Assembly: GCA_964058845.1 (NCBI GenBank)
Contig: CAXKVR010000691.1
Location: forward strand, 1 to 64,000
Direction of reading: 5' to 3'
From: Carex sylvatica
Taxonomy: Eukaryota; Streptophyta; Magnoliopsida; Poales; Cyperaceae
Length of the DNA stretch: 64,000 nucleotides
Shown here piece after piece: positions 34,286 through 46,800 of this stretch. Within the stretch, counting starts at the first letter, position 1. Every line of letters begins with the position of its first letter. A model generated the notes under the pieces. It had not been told where the DNA came from and ran no database searches. It saw only the letters and a program-made list of their open reading frames with translations. Position numbers and translations under genes: made by a program.

Positions 34286-35831
34286 TGACAATTATTAACT
34301 CTATCTCGTGCTTTGATTTGCTTCATCAAGATTGTGTCTTTTAGCTGCCAAGAACTTGTTTTCTGCTTGGATTTTTAAGTCTGTTTCAAGATTAATTGTC
34401 TTTTAGTTGATGTCATATATTGCTACTGTGATTCTGCTCTTTTAGTTGATGTCATAAGTTCAAGGTGTCTTTGACAAGGAATTTTGTATTGAGATTTAGA
34501 GATTATTTTCTTTTTTCTTGGATTCAACACTGAGTTGTAATAAATTCTGTGAAAAAAAAATAAGGAAATGCTCTTACAATTACAAGTTTCAGACTTCATT
34601 TTTTAAGTTAATTATATAAATTAGAAAATGTCGCACCTAATTTGGGTCCAAAATCCTAGAGCTCACATGTTAACTTACAAACTTTCTTCCCGTCTTTACC
34701 AATCTCAACCTAATTAAAGAAAGATTTAAATTAAGTTTTGATGTTTTTTAGTTTCGAAATTACAAAAGTCACGTTTTCATACATATTCGATGTAAAATTA
34801 ATAATTTCGACCACTATATAATATATGACAAAAATTGAAAAATTAAAGTCTCGAACCCTCTCATGATAGTAGCAGTCAATATGTGAAGCCCATTTAAAAA
34901 AGACGAATTTGACGGCATCTGACTTTTCATGTCAACTTTCAAATGGCATATCATTGCCTGCATCGTACCTGTGTACCGTATCCTCTCGGGGAACTCTGAA
35001 AATAAAAATATGTACCAGTATTACCAAATATAGTGAACAAGCATCGTAAAAGAGATCATGCAATACATGCATGTTGTCAGATTTTAAACTTTCTCACATA
35101 ATATTGTTAATCTGTATATATTGTACATTTAACTTCTTTTATGCACAATAAGCAAAATTTAAAATGAAAGAAATATGAGCATTTGCTGGTGTACAAGTAC
35201 AATTGCTCAAATGTGAGGAGCTGCTAGCTTCCCTGATAGTTCAACAAATGCAACAGTTACCAGTACGAATTATGCAGAGCTTCCATGTATAAAGGGCATT
35301 TTGGTCTTTTGTAACAAGTATTATATTACTCAGCACCATAATCATTCATTGAATCGCATCTGACTTAGATTTATAGTTAGAATTCAGTGTGCTTTGGTCC
35401 TCTAAAATTGTTACAGTAATGTGCACAACATATGAATTAACACCTTTCATTTCTTGCTGAAACAAATTGTTACTTTGAGCATGTAATGCATGAGTATATA
35501 CTCTAGAAAGATCTCTTATGATAGCATGTAACATGAAACACCAACTGCATGGAGGCAAGCAAATACTTTGGAAATGTAAAGCAGTGCAAAATTATGCAAA
35601 CATGCAGAGGATCAAACACAAAAATATGACAATGTTTCAAAAAGCATAACATCAACCATAAACAAGTCTTTATATAAATATGACAAAAGTATCAGGGTTT
35701 CATTCACAAAATATATATTCCTGATTACAAAAACTATCACCAATTATCACAAAATATATCTTTCCCAGTATCCAGATAAATGATGCATGCATATATAGCA
35801 CCAAACAAAAGTGGTTGTAGGTTGAAATACC
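34286..35831. other. Intergenic region downstream of SKP1
   Basis: Starts with the SKP1 3' UTR; AATAAATTCTG near 34538 is a plausible poly-A signal. The rest is AT-rich with no gene, clear repeat or inverted repeat that I could identify. Confidence 0.4.
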
Positions 35832-36136
35832 TTAATTGAGTGACATCATTTCTATAAGGCTCTTACGCTTACTAGAAGGACATCCAAGAATAACATCTAC
35901 CATATCAGGATTCTTACCTAAAAAGATATATTCCTTCATTATCTCTAGGCCATCAAAACCTAGGTCGACCAACATATTCCAAATTTCACTCATTGGTGTT
36001 GGAAGCTTTGGCTGAGATTTGACAAGCTCCATAGTTGATATCAAGATAGCATTATCAACAGCCAGAAATGATTCTTTCAAAATCACAATATCATCATCTT
36101 TTGAGTCCTTTGTCTTAGCATTTTTGTTACAAGTAC
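35832..36136 (-). pseudogene. Possible terminal exon of a Myb/SANT-like domain protein (fragment)
   Basis: A minus-strand reading frame of 101 residues opens after a good acceptor (TTGGCAG|GT at 36137) and ends with TAA. Its C-terminal half (MLVDLGFDGLEIMKEYIFLG, then ILGCPSSKRKSLIEMM) resembles in pattern the C-terminus of plant Myb/SANT-like, Harbinger-related proteins. No convincing upstream exon was found; the neighbouring 36.3-36.7 kb is a foldback element. It may be a relic or a small unrecognised gene. An ATG-led frame on the minus strand near 36860 (MGKRKYPSNFGG) could be another piece, but I cannot support it. Confidence 0.3.
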
Positions 36137-36287
36137 CTGCCAATTTGTTCAGTTAAGGATAAAGTTTCCTATTAATGTAATGCTCTGGAAGCCTTATCTT
36201 AGTCGACTGATCCCTTTCTCTATGGCTTAGATTTCATCAACAACCCCATCCAAACCCAGCTTAAACCAAAATATAGTATTTATTTAG

Positions 36288-36677
36288 GAGTGAGGCAATG
36301 GTACTATGTATAGTACGGATTGGTCCGTACTACAGATCAATATTTTTGTTTTCAAATTCATGGTCCATCCAAACCGTTCAACATGGTCTCCATATGAATA
36401 TGTACTTGTAAACTAAATTTTAAATTTTTTATAATTTTTTTACTATTTTTTTAGATGGGTAGAAAATCACTGTTTTTGGATGGTCCAGGATTTGCAAATC
36501 AAGTAATTTTTTACCCATCTAAAAAATAGTACAAAAATTCTAAAAACTATAAAATTTAGTGTACAAGTGCATATTCATATGGAGACCATGTAGAACGGTT
36601 CGAATCGATCGTTAACCGAAAATTTGAGTCCATAGCGTGGGCCAATATGCGCTACACATAGTACCATAGCCTCACTC
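36288..36677. mobile_element. Foldback MITE (family 1)
   Basis: Ends GAGTGAGGCAATGGTACTAT and ATAGTACCATAGCCTCACTC are near-perfect complements. The arms carry CCATCCAAACCGTTCAACAT and TAGAAAATCACTG / complement. About 390 bp. The family-1 core (TACTTGTAAACTAAATTTTA) is more diverged than in the 24-27 kb copies. Confidence 0.75.
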
Positions 36678-37094
36678 TTTATTTATTGTTGACGATACTG
36701 TGCCAATTCATAACTCAAATGAATAGTAACCCGTGACTGAAATCAGATAAAAAAATAGTACACTTTTGATTTATTTGTCTGAGTTTTCTTTCTCTTTCCC
36801 TAATTTCAGCAGGTGTTTCGGACTCTTCTCCACCAAAGTTGGATGGATACTTCCTTTTTCCCATTGCAAAGCTGCAAATAATAAAACAAATTCAGTTACA
36901 ATATCATCATTAGTACCAGTGCACATTACACAGAAAAAAAAAAAAAAAAAATTACAAAGACATTGTTTCTTTGCTCATTCATCTACTGGTATGTATATGA
37001 TGCTCACAGTCTCAGACATAGTTTCAAATAATAAAGTTGTGGTTGGAAGATGTAAATAACTACCAAGATCATAATGAAAAGTCAATTAGATAAA

Positions 37095-37389
37095 TGAGAG
37101 AACATAGGATAAGAAGAAATGAATTTTATTATTTCTCTGTTTTTGTACATCGATTACAGAAGCATCCTATGGCTTATATAAAAAGGGATCTAAGCTGTGA
37201 TACATGGACAGCTCATGGAAATATTCAAAAGTTAATATTACAGCTCATGCAATCTAATATCAATCTGATGGATTGTCATTTAACAGCTCATGCAATCTAT
37301 TGTGAAGCTTGATCTTCTGTGGTAGGGCTGTTGTGTATTAGTGTTGTAATGCATAATCCTCTTTACTTATTGAATTAAAAAAACCAACA
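37095..37389 (-). mobile_element. Probable solo LTR of a Copia-type element
   Basis: Read on the minus strand it begins TGTTGGTTTTTTTAATTC, has a TATATAAG promoter box (about 37180), an AATAATAAAATTC poly-A-like signal, and ends ATGTTCTCTCA. ATAAA occurs immediately left (37090-37094) and one base beyond the right end (37391-37395), a possible 5-bp target duplication. No internal domain or second LTR is present nearby. Confidence 0.45.
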
Positions 37390-37896
37390 TATAAAGTAGG
37401 TCCAGTCAAATCTTTTCCAGTGTTTTTTTTTCCTGTGTTGAAAGTGCCTTGTGATTAAACAAAATGCAAATTTCGTTGCCACAGTTCCATGCGGCGATTG
37501 CATTTGTCATATAACCCTTACTGGATTATTGAAGGATTTTACGGAGTGGAGATCAAAAATGCCAAATTCAGTTGAGAATCACTCTCGTATTTACGAACAA
37601 CATAAAAAAAGAATGTTTGCGTGCAAAATGTTGGTTGTAGACAAGAAGTCGATTTGATGGAAGGAAGAAGCCATATTCAGAATCAGAAGCCGACTTAATA
37701 TTAATAATAGGAATTCGTATCAGCTAAGGTACCCCGTGCGTTTCACCTTGGATCGGACGGTTCAAATCTAAGCAGAAATATTATGTTACCTAAGAGGATA
37801 TGGATTCGACTTAAGAGGATATGGATTGTAATCCATAACTCCGTTAAACAGTGGATTCAAACCGCTAAGCATGATATTATAACACGGCTCGCGTGT

Positions 37897-38708
37897 TCGT
37901 TAGCCATATTTGGGCTTGCAAATTTTTAGCCCGTAATGAGAGACCCATCCACTTCTTAGAATTGCAAACCATCCCAAAGTTAAACTAGCAGTCTATTGGT
38001 CTAATACAATTATTCTAGTACAACTAGAGTGTTTTTAAATTCATTGAATTTTGTTATGAACTCACCTTTCAAATCTATCGGACTAATTTTAAATGACGAA
38101 TTTGAACTGTTAAAATCCGTCTACTTTACGACTGATACGTCTACATATAAAAAGTTAAAAAATTAAATTACTTTAGTATATTGTCAAGTGGTAAAAAATT
38201 TTTAAAAAATGAATGCATTAAAATTAATTTATAAACTTTCTAATTTTGACTGCTTGACTTATACTAAATTAATTCAAAAGTTTAAATTTTTTGCATGTAG
38301 ACGCATCATTTAACGGTTCAGATTCGTCATTTGAAATCAATCCAATAGATTTTAGAGTTGAATTCACAGATAAATTTGATAAACTTAGGAACACCCAAGT
38401 TCTACTCAAATTATTGTTATTTGATAGTAAGATGGTTCACACAGAATTAAGCTAAGATGAATATTTTCTTTGGCATAACTAAAACACGTATCTTTTACCT
38501 TTTTTACTATGAAATATGCAGTCAAATTTTTTACATTTTTGTAATATTGCAATATATAATGTAGGAGAAATTTATTGTTTTATGTTTTGTATAAATTGAT
38601 ATTTTTTATAATGGCGGGCCACAAATAATCAAATGTTTCTAAAAAAGGTTGACATTATTCTTTCTAGCATTATAAAACACATATGTTAGATTATTAACTG
38701 TGAAGCAT
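37897..38708. repeat. Segmental duplication, copy B (carries a foldback insertion)
   Basis: Collinear with 32463-32880: GTTAGCCATATTTGGGCTTG, AGAGACCCATCCACTTCTTA, GATGGTTCACACAGAATTAA, GTAGGAGAAATTTATTG and the final AGCATGT. The extra length is explained by the foldback element at 38017-38406 and a short insert near 38650. Confidence 0.75.
38017..38406. mobile_element. Foldback MITE (family 2) inside the duplicated segment
   Basis: Ends AGTACAACTAGAGTGTTTTT and AACACCCAAGTTCTACT. Arms CGTCTACTTTACGACTGATA / complement and a centre TTGTCAAGTGGTAAAAA with TGACTGCTTGACTTATACTA. Absent from the paralogous position in copy A near 32560-32600. Confidence 0.75.
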
Positions 38709-38792
38709 GTTGTCCCAAAGTAAATTAAAATAGTCTCTAACTAAAACGTATTTGATATTTTACATAATAGTTTATATATAGGTGACCTTTGA

Positions 38793-40098
38793 GGGACTAT
38801 AAAATGAAAAAAAAAAAAAAAAAAAAACACTTGGCTTATTTTTATTATTTGAAGTTAAAAAGTCGACGTGAGGTGTAAAAGGGTATAAAAGAAAAGAAAG
38901 CAACATCAAAACTTTGATTGAAATCGGTATAACAAAAAAAATATAAGTAATAAATCATTGGTATAACAAAAAAAAAAAAATACAAGTAATAAATCATTGG
39001 TATGTATATGTAGTTTAATTAATTATTTTAAGAACAAAGAATATCTTTGTTGTGGTGTAAACGGTCTGAACGGATAGTTAGAGATTAAATTATATCTTTA
39101 TTCGTTATAATTTTTCGAATACAGATACTAATAGTTTCGGATACGAATACATATATGAATCGGATAATTTAAATAATTTTTTGAATTTGGATCCGGACAA
39201 AATCGGATAATATCCGATCCGTTTACACCCCTAATATAGATACAATTACGATTTTCAATTCGTAAGTGGACTTGGATACAAATCCGGATTAATTATCTGG
39301 ATCTATATTTTTTTTTTTCAAATATGGATATTCGTTTCAAAGACCCATATATAGTTTTAGTTTGTATTTTGAAGAATATTATAAAGTTTCATTACGAACC
39401 CAATTGATTTTAGATCAAATTCTCAACTATAATTACTTATATTTCATCTTTTATTAAGATTTATAATTTCTTATTACATTTCCCCTTATAATATAATAAA
39501 AAACAGTGATTAATTTTCGTTAGTTAATATGTAGTTTTTTAACTTATAAATCTATTATGAAAATATTATGTAGTTTAAATATTATATTTGTATCATTTTA
39601 TAAAATATATGATAATCTTATTTTTATTCCAATTTATGCTCGTATTGAAACCACATTTATTTATTTAATATATTAGCTGTATATTTAATTATCTAATATT
39701 CAATTCTTATTTGTATTCGAATTTATTCCTATCAGAATTTATATCCTAAAAAAAAAAATGACGCGAATATGACGACACTAGCCCCACTATATTTGCAAAG
39801 GCTATGTGTTTCATGTGTGCACAGATAATTATATTTAATTCTTTGATAAGGTCAGAACTCAGAATCAGTCCATGAATTAATTACTCCTCTCCTTAAAATA
39901 AATAAAATAATCCGTTCCATGCTTAATGGTTTCTTCTATGTATTGCCCCCACGTATGATGATATGACTTTAATTAATTATTCACAAAATTTTGATGTTGC
40001 TTTCTTTTCTTTTATACCCCTTTACACCTCACGTCGACTTTTTAACTTCAAATAATATAAATAAGCCAAGTGTTTTTTTTTTTTTCATTTTATAGTCC
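38793..40098. mobile_element. Element with long terminal inverted repeats (about 115 bp), no coding capacity
   Basis: The left arm (38793-38920) reads GGACTATAAAATG, poly-A, CACTTGGCTTATTT, GAAGTTAAAAAGTCGACGTG, AGGTGTAAAAGGGTATAAAA, GCAACATCAA. The right arm (39990-40098) is its inverted copy. TIRs this long suggest a Mutator-like or foldback element. The 1.1-kb interior is AT-rich with no ORF. No target duplication was found. Confidence 0.65.
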
Positions 40099-40121
40099 TT
40101 CAATAATTAAAAAAAATATAA

Positions 40122-40499
40122 GTAGAACTAGGGTCTTCTTAAGCTCATCAAGTCTAAAATCTGTCAGATCGGTTTCAAATGATGGATCCAAATTGTTGAA
40201 ACTCGTCTACTTTATGAGTGATGCGTCTACATGTGAAAATTTTAAATATTCGAATTATTTAGTATAAAGTCAATCGGTCAAAATTAGAAGGTTAATAAAT
40301 TAATTTTAATTCATTTATTTTTTGAACACTTGACTTTATACTAAATTAATTCGAATTTTAAAATTTTCACATGTAGACGCATCACTCGTAAGGTAGGCGG
40401 ATTTCAACGGTTCGGATTCATTATTTAAAGCCAATTTGACGGGTTTTAGATTTGAGTTCACCAAAGAACTTGATGAACTTAAGAACACCCTAGTTCTAC
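40122..40499. mobile_element. Foldback MITE (family 2)
   Basis: Ends GTAGAACTAGGGTCTTCTTA and TAAGAACACCCTAGTTCTAC. Arms GATGCGTCTACATGTGAAAA and TTTTCACATGTAGACGCATC are perfect complements. The centre has TATAAAGTCAATCGGTCAAA and CACTTGACTTTATACTAAAT. 378 bp. Confidence 0.8.
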
Positions 40500-41182
40500 T
40501 CACAAAAAATTATGAAGCTTGGGTTGATATATTTCGATGAACAATATAACACTGTGACATGATTAGCAATTATCAATTTGGTAAATAATATATGTTATGT
40601 AACTAAAAAACTTATTATGAAAAATATTAGTTTAAATTTTTGTAACCAACAAACTTATTATGTACATTAGTAATTTATTTTGTAATTATCCGAGTTATAT
40701 TTATATTCATATCCGTATTCGTATTATATGATCAGTATTCGTATGCATTTAATATTTGATCCGTATTTATTTATGAGACTATATGTATTTATATATGTAT
40801 TAAAAAAAATGATAAGATATAAAGATAGAGTTGGATGAGTAGCCGATCTTAATTTCTTTGACCGTTTACACGCCTAAACTCTATAACCGTAAGTAGTTGT
40901 CCATTAAAAAAAATGCACCGGGGACGCACTATATATGCTACGTACCCTTCCGAGATGATATCAATTGTCTAATTTTAAGATTAATTGATTGCTTATGCAA
41001 ATTATGTGGTGGGTGGAAACTAACTTCAATAGTTGATGATTTGATAAAACAAAAGTTGCAATTTTTTGTTATTAAAATTGTATGACATCTGGTTTGGCAC
41101 ATAGCTAGTTGTCTGTATATTAATTACCTTAATGTCAGGTCCCGCCATGGCCATGTCGGGAAACAAGGAGCCATGCAAGCAT

Positions 41183-41213
<31 letters not shown>

Positions 41214-41275
41214 ACATGCATGAGACAAGCCATGAAGGATAAGGTAGCTAGCGTAGCGATAGGTTTTCCTAATCT

Positions 41276-41431
41276 CACTACAAGAAGGTAGGTACTTTTC
41301 GCGAAGATAACATTTATGACGGTACTCCGTCGCTAAAAGTACCGTCACTAATAGAAAAACACATTTATGATGGTACTCCGTCACTAAAAGTCACTTTTTA
41401 CCCTCGCGAAAAGTGCCTACTTCTTGTTGTG
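41276..41431. mobile_element. Miniature CACTA (En/Spm-type) element
   Basis: 156 bp bounded by CACTACAAGAAGGTAGGTAC and, inverted, CACAACAAGAAGTAGGCACT. CACTACAAGAA is the classic plant CACTA terminus. The interior holds two ATTTATGA(C/T)GGTACTCCGTC units and CGCGAA / TTCGCG inner ends. No ORF. The expected 3-bp target duplication is not visible. Confidence 0.75.
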
Positions 41432-41496
41432 TGGTCTTGGTAAAATGAAGACATGCATCTGCATTCTCATTATATATGGTAAATTGGTACGTATTG

Positions 41497-41890
41497 GAGT
41501 GAGGCTATAGTAATATACATATTACATACATACGCTATGTGCTATGAATTTATATTTTCATTTGTAAAGTTTAAATGATTAATTTGAACTGCTCAATATT
41601 ATTTTTATATAAAAATGTACTTACAAATCAAATTTTATATATTTAGAATTAATAGATAGATAGTAAAATAACTTGATTTTAAAATTCTAGACCATTTAAA
41701 AACAATGATTTTCTATCTATCTAAAAAATGAGTATTTGTTTTTATAGATTGTAAAATTTGATCTACAAATATATTTTGACACTTATTATATTTAATGATT
41801 CGAATGGACTGTTTAAACTTTATAAATAAAATATAAATTTGTAGTACAAGTTAATTAATTCGTAATATGTATAATATCATAGTGTTGCGT
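41497..41890. mobile_element. Foldback MITE (family 1, degenerate)
   Basis: Starts GAGTGAGGCTATAGTAATAT like the element at 36288. Arms TAAAGTTTAAATGATTAATT and AATGATTCGAATGGACTGTT are imperfect complements. The inner TAGATAGATAGTAAAATAAC / TTTTCTATCTATCTAAAAAA pair matches well. The right end is decayed and approximate. Confidence 0.55.
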
Positions 41891-43807
41891 CATCAGTGTA
41901 CAGAAGTGTATGAAAACTAATTGAAAGGATATATAAAAAAAAAGGGACAAAAAGAAAAATCCCTGAAAAAAATATACATGTAGCAACAACAAACGACATG
42001 GTGGTGTGCAACAAAGTATTCCATTCCAAAGAGCAAAAGAGACAAGTACTTATTTATTGATTTATTATTAAAAACCCGTACAGCGAAGAGCGAAGACATG
42101 AATATGAATATGAATATGAATATGATACAACGTCACTTTCGGGTTTAGGGTATTAAAAGCGGCCACTTTGTGTAATAGGACCCCCACTCGTATCTTTCAC
42201 GTGCCAGACACCTGGACTGGACTGCACGTCTGCACTGCACTGGACACTCGTATCTTTCATGAGAAGCCACATACAGGGCCACACCAGAGATGCTACACGA
42301 ATTTGGTTTCATGATGAAAGGAGTCAAAGATATGCTCTTAATTATTGTCCTACATATCTTCATAAATTATTTACTAATTTATAATGTTAGCAGTGCTGCC
42401 ATTGATTCATAGGAAAGTTGCTTATAATAATTCCCACTACCATCACCCATCAACAGAGGGAGAGAACAAGCCGATAAGGATCTCCCATGTCATACCAAAA
42501 TTACGCCTAAAACAATCAATCAATGATCAAGCTTTAGATCAAAACAAAAATTGTAATCTTCAGTTTTAACAAAAAAAATTGTAGCTTGTTTTAAATTTTT
42601 CATCGCTTCTTAAAAAAACAAAAACAAAAACAAAAACAAAAACAAAAACAAAAAAAACCCTCGTAAAATTATATTATGTGAGCTTATGTGGTACATTAAA
42701 CCTAGTTTAATTTTTTGTTGTCTTAAACGTTATGAGAATATTTATTAAAGCAAAAATCATGGTGACATCAACATTTATTCTTCACGTGATTTATGTCGTA
42801 GCAGTTATGCTCATAAAAAGTTATAACGACCAATTTAAGATGATGAACTTATTATCTTCTTGTCGTTATGTTGTCGGACGCTAAAATTATGTAGCTCTTT
42901 TAATTAATTGCACGTGCATATCTTACGTTTCATTTGTAATATCCACATGAGATATATAACTAACGGCTATAATTTTAGTACTCTTTTTACTAAATACATA
43001 CAATAATTTTTATTTAGATTTAAAAAAAAAATAATCAGTTACATTTAAATATTTAGAAGCTTGTTAGATTATATAATGCAATTCAATCATAACTAATGTG
43101 ATAATATATGATCTATTAATTCTTTGACAATAAAAATCAGGCATCATTTCTATTTATGCACATGCTCCTTTACAAATCCGGTGTCAATTGCGGATAAAAA
43201 ATTGGAGCTTGTAAACATTAGAGTTTAAATTGAACATGTGGAAGCAAAGGCCTGACATGAAGCCCCGTGGCCTCAATTTGCATGTACAAACATGGACGTA
43301 TAATTAACATATTCATTTTTTATTTATTTATTTAATTGGATCCCTATCACATTGTTTATGCATCTCCTAATTGTCATTTACATTGCAACCCATAAAACCG
43401 CATATTTTGCTTTGTACAACAAAAACATGTTTTAGCCTTCATAATCCTCTGATGAGAGAATTTTGATTATTTATAAGTTTTTGCTTTTCTCAGGATATTA
43501 CTAAATTTAAGGGTGTGATGGTATATATTGAGGATAAGTAGATAGAAATATGTTTGTGTTTGTATAACAAAAGAAGCAATATATGTTTGAAAAGAACCAA
43601 AAGCAGCGAGAAAAGTTTTCCTTAAATGTGCGTGCCGTGCATGAACCAGACAGAGCGCTCTCTCCATTTCCCCAATCTCTCTCTCTCTTGAAAATAAATA
43701 CCTTTAAAAACAACACCTATCAATTTCAGTGTAAAGGTTTTGAAAAGATAGGGATTGCACTGTTTCCTTCCCTTTGATTTCCGAAAGAAGCAAATCGGTT
43801 TGTACTA

Positions 43808-46800
43808 ATGGCGATAGGAGAAAGTAGTATGGCGATAGGTGAGAGTAGCATGGCCGCAAAGAAAAAAGAAATTGCGGCGGCGTCAGTGTCAGACAGGAAG
43901 AATTTCCCAGTGGGGATGAGAATTGTGGCAGTAGATGATTGTAAGATCAGTCTCAGATTGCTCAGCAAATTACTCACTAAATGTCAATACCAAGGTTATG
44001 TTTCATCCTCTTTTCTCTTTTCTCTTTTCTCTCTTCTCTCTTCTCTTTTCTCTTTTCCTTTTCAATTGAAATTGGAAGATCGATCGCTCGCTTTGATCTG
44101 TTCTGCTTAGTTTTCTCAGACAAAAATTGTATCTCTCACTTATTTCAACTGTAAATCTGTCTTTTGTTTATTTTAAACAAAATTATCTCATCGCATATAA
44201 TTTTTTTTTATCAGAATTCTTAGTTTTAATAATCTGTTCTGCCTTTTGTTTATTTTAATAATCTGATCGCACATGACTTATTTCTAAGTTTTGTCAGAAT
44301 TTCTTGTCGTTAGCTAACCGTAGCATTTAGGTCGGTGAAATTTCAATTTCCAATCTGTTGTGAATTGGTGGTCCTTTTCTCGTGCGTGTTTTCAAGCTCT
44401 GATCCCTTCTATATGGGGTTTAAGCTTTTTTTTAGTTTCTTTTTCTTCGTAAACATAATTTTATTAAATTTATGGCCATATCTGGTATTTTTTTATATGA
44501 AAATTAAGATTCAAATCTGGAGCTATAAGATTATAAAATTTCAAATCATAATTCTGTTTTTTTTTTTTTTTTTTATATTATGAAATGCCTAGATTACTAT
44601 GGATTAATTGTTATCTTATAAAATCTTTATAACTTTCATTTCATGCATTTTCGTTATTTCTCCTGGGTGTTTGAAGCTCTGATCCCCTCTTTATGGGTTT
44701 TAAGCTTTTGTGACTTTCTTTTTCATCGTAAAGATAATTTTATTATATTTATGGGCATATCTGGTATGTTTTAATATGAAAATTAAGATTCAAATCTGGA
44801 ACTATAAGATTATAAACTTTAAAATCATAATTCTGTTGTTGGCTCAAAGAATCAGTAACTCTGTTGTTGTTGTTTTTCTTGTTTCTTTTTTCCTTTTTGT
44901 ATCTTATGCAATGCCTAGATTACTACCCTATGGATTAATTGTTATCTTATAAAATCCTTATAACCTTTCATTTTTTTGTTTCCAGTTACATGCTTTACTA
45001 ATGCAGTGGAGGCTCTAAACACTATAAGGGAAAAGAAGGATGAGATTGACCTTGTCATAACTGATGTGCACATGCCTGAGATCGATGGATTCCAACTTCT
45101 TGAAATCGCTGGTCTCGAACTGGACCTTCCAGTTATCAGTGAGATACCCACCTCCTTCTCTCGACACACACACACGGAAAAGAAAATATCAACGTTTTCA
45201 TATTATTTGTAATTTCTCCTCTATTCAAACAGCATTTGATAAACCAAAATGAAACAAGTCGGGTTTGTTCTGTCTAACATGAGAAATGTGAGCCTTACCT
45301 TGGCTTTAACAGGTGCACGTTGTTTGATATTTATAACCTGACCCATTAACATGATGGTTAATGGGTTCACTTCTTTTCCTCCATTTCCATTTTTTATTTT
45401 GAGTCTTAAACATTACAAAAAAAGGCAATTTCCTTTTATAATTTGCACGAATCATACTTTCTCTTTTGAACTTTGAGTGATAAAAAGATAAACTAAATCT
45501 CTTTCAATGATTTGAACTTAAAGAAACAGATAAATCTATTTACTGCCCAAACGTTTTGATGAGCGAAAACATGTATCACATTCACACAGCTAAAGGAAAG
45601 AAAAGGGAATTAAATTGCTTTATGTATAATGAATTTGCCAGTGCATCATGCGAGCATTTCGAGAACACATTATAAGGGAATTAAGTTGTATGGATGTGGG
45701 TTTTAGAATTATTTCCCTAGGGCAAACTTATAGTAGAAAAATATAAATAAATAATGATTTACTATTAGTGTTATAATAGGTATGATGATTTTTTATTAGT
45801 ATTAATTTCGTATTAGAAAAATTAAATGACTGAGCTTTCCTATCTGCAACAACTTCTCCTTTTCTTAACAATAGATATCAATAAACGGGAATGGGGTATT
45901 TTTTGAACTTTAGAAAAGTCTCATAAATATTAGTTTACTACTCTGTAACAGTGCTATCAGCCAACGACACAAAAGAGTCTGTAATGAAGGGCGTTATGCA
46001 TGGTGCATGTGACTACCTCATTAAGCCAGTACGTATCGAAGAGCTAAGAGTGATTTGGAAGCATGTGGCTAGGCGCCGAAGGCCACTTGAAGAATTTAAT
46101 ATGGATTCCATCAATAACAATCATGAAACAATTGGAGATGATAATGCTGAGGCAGCGCGAAGCGGCACTCGTGCCAGAATTGCTACTGGGAAGAGGAGGA
46201 AGGAGGATGATTCTGATGAGGATGATTCTGACGAGATGGAGTCTAATGAGAGAACTACTAAGAAGAAAGCAAGGGTAGTTTGGACACCAGACTTGCACCG
46301 CAAGTTTGTTAATGCCGTCTCTGAAATAGGCGTGGACAGTAAGTTTCTTATGTTTACTTATTATTTCTTCAAGTTTGTGAGAGTCATTATTCCTTTTCTA
46401 GTTTATATAATTTTTTTAATGTTGCGTAGAATTTTAGCCAGTTTATGGTTTTGTGGCTGCTTTGGTGATTTTTTCTGTTCATAACTACTGCCGGTAACAT
46501 TTTTCTTTTTGGAATCAACAGTATGTGCAATAGTTCAAACTGAATAAAGTTTTTTTTTTTTTTTTCCCTATTTTATGATAAATTGTAGAGGCGGTGCCAA
46601 AGAGCATTTTGGAAAAGATGAAGGTCGAGAAATTAACCAGAGAAAATGTAGCTAGTCATCTCCAAGTATGCATCTCTTTTCTATAGAAATATCCCTTCTT
46701 TTATAGGTTTATGAATTATTAGGCTTTCATATGCTGTTATATATTTTACTACATGCTATTTTTATAGGACACTTAGTATTATGTTTTTTCTATTTTAAAC

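Larger units (their letters stand above)
37390..43807. other. Gene desert between the relics and the response regulator
   Basis: More than 6 kb without a supportable gene. Besides the elements listed separately, it holds a tandem pair of GGTATAAC(A)n...AATCATTGGTATA units at about 38930-39003, and hAT-like end motifs GTGTAAACGG near 39055 and CCGTTTACAC near 39222 and 40862. A TA microsatellite lies at 41185-41212, a GAATAT repeat at 42098-42124, and an AAAAAC repeat at 42610-42655. A short open frame at 37451-37657 has no recognisable domain. Confidence 0.5.

Noticed and set aside
37451..37657. A 68-residue open frame (VPCGDCICHITLTGLL...)
   Set aside because: No domain, splice partner or family recognised; length is unremarkable for chance in AT-rich DNA.
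38793..40875. A single 1.8-kb hAT element between GTGTAAACGGTC near 39055 and GACCGTTTACAC near 40860
   Set aside because: The end motifs match over about 12 bp, but no target duplication was found, the span cuts across the long-TIR element and another similar motif lies inside at 39222; left as unresolved nested debris.
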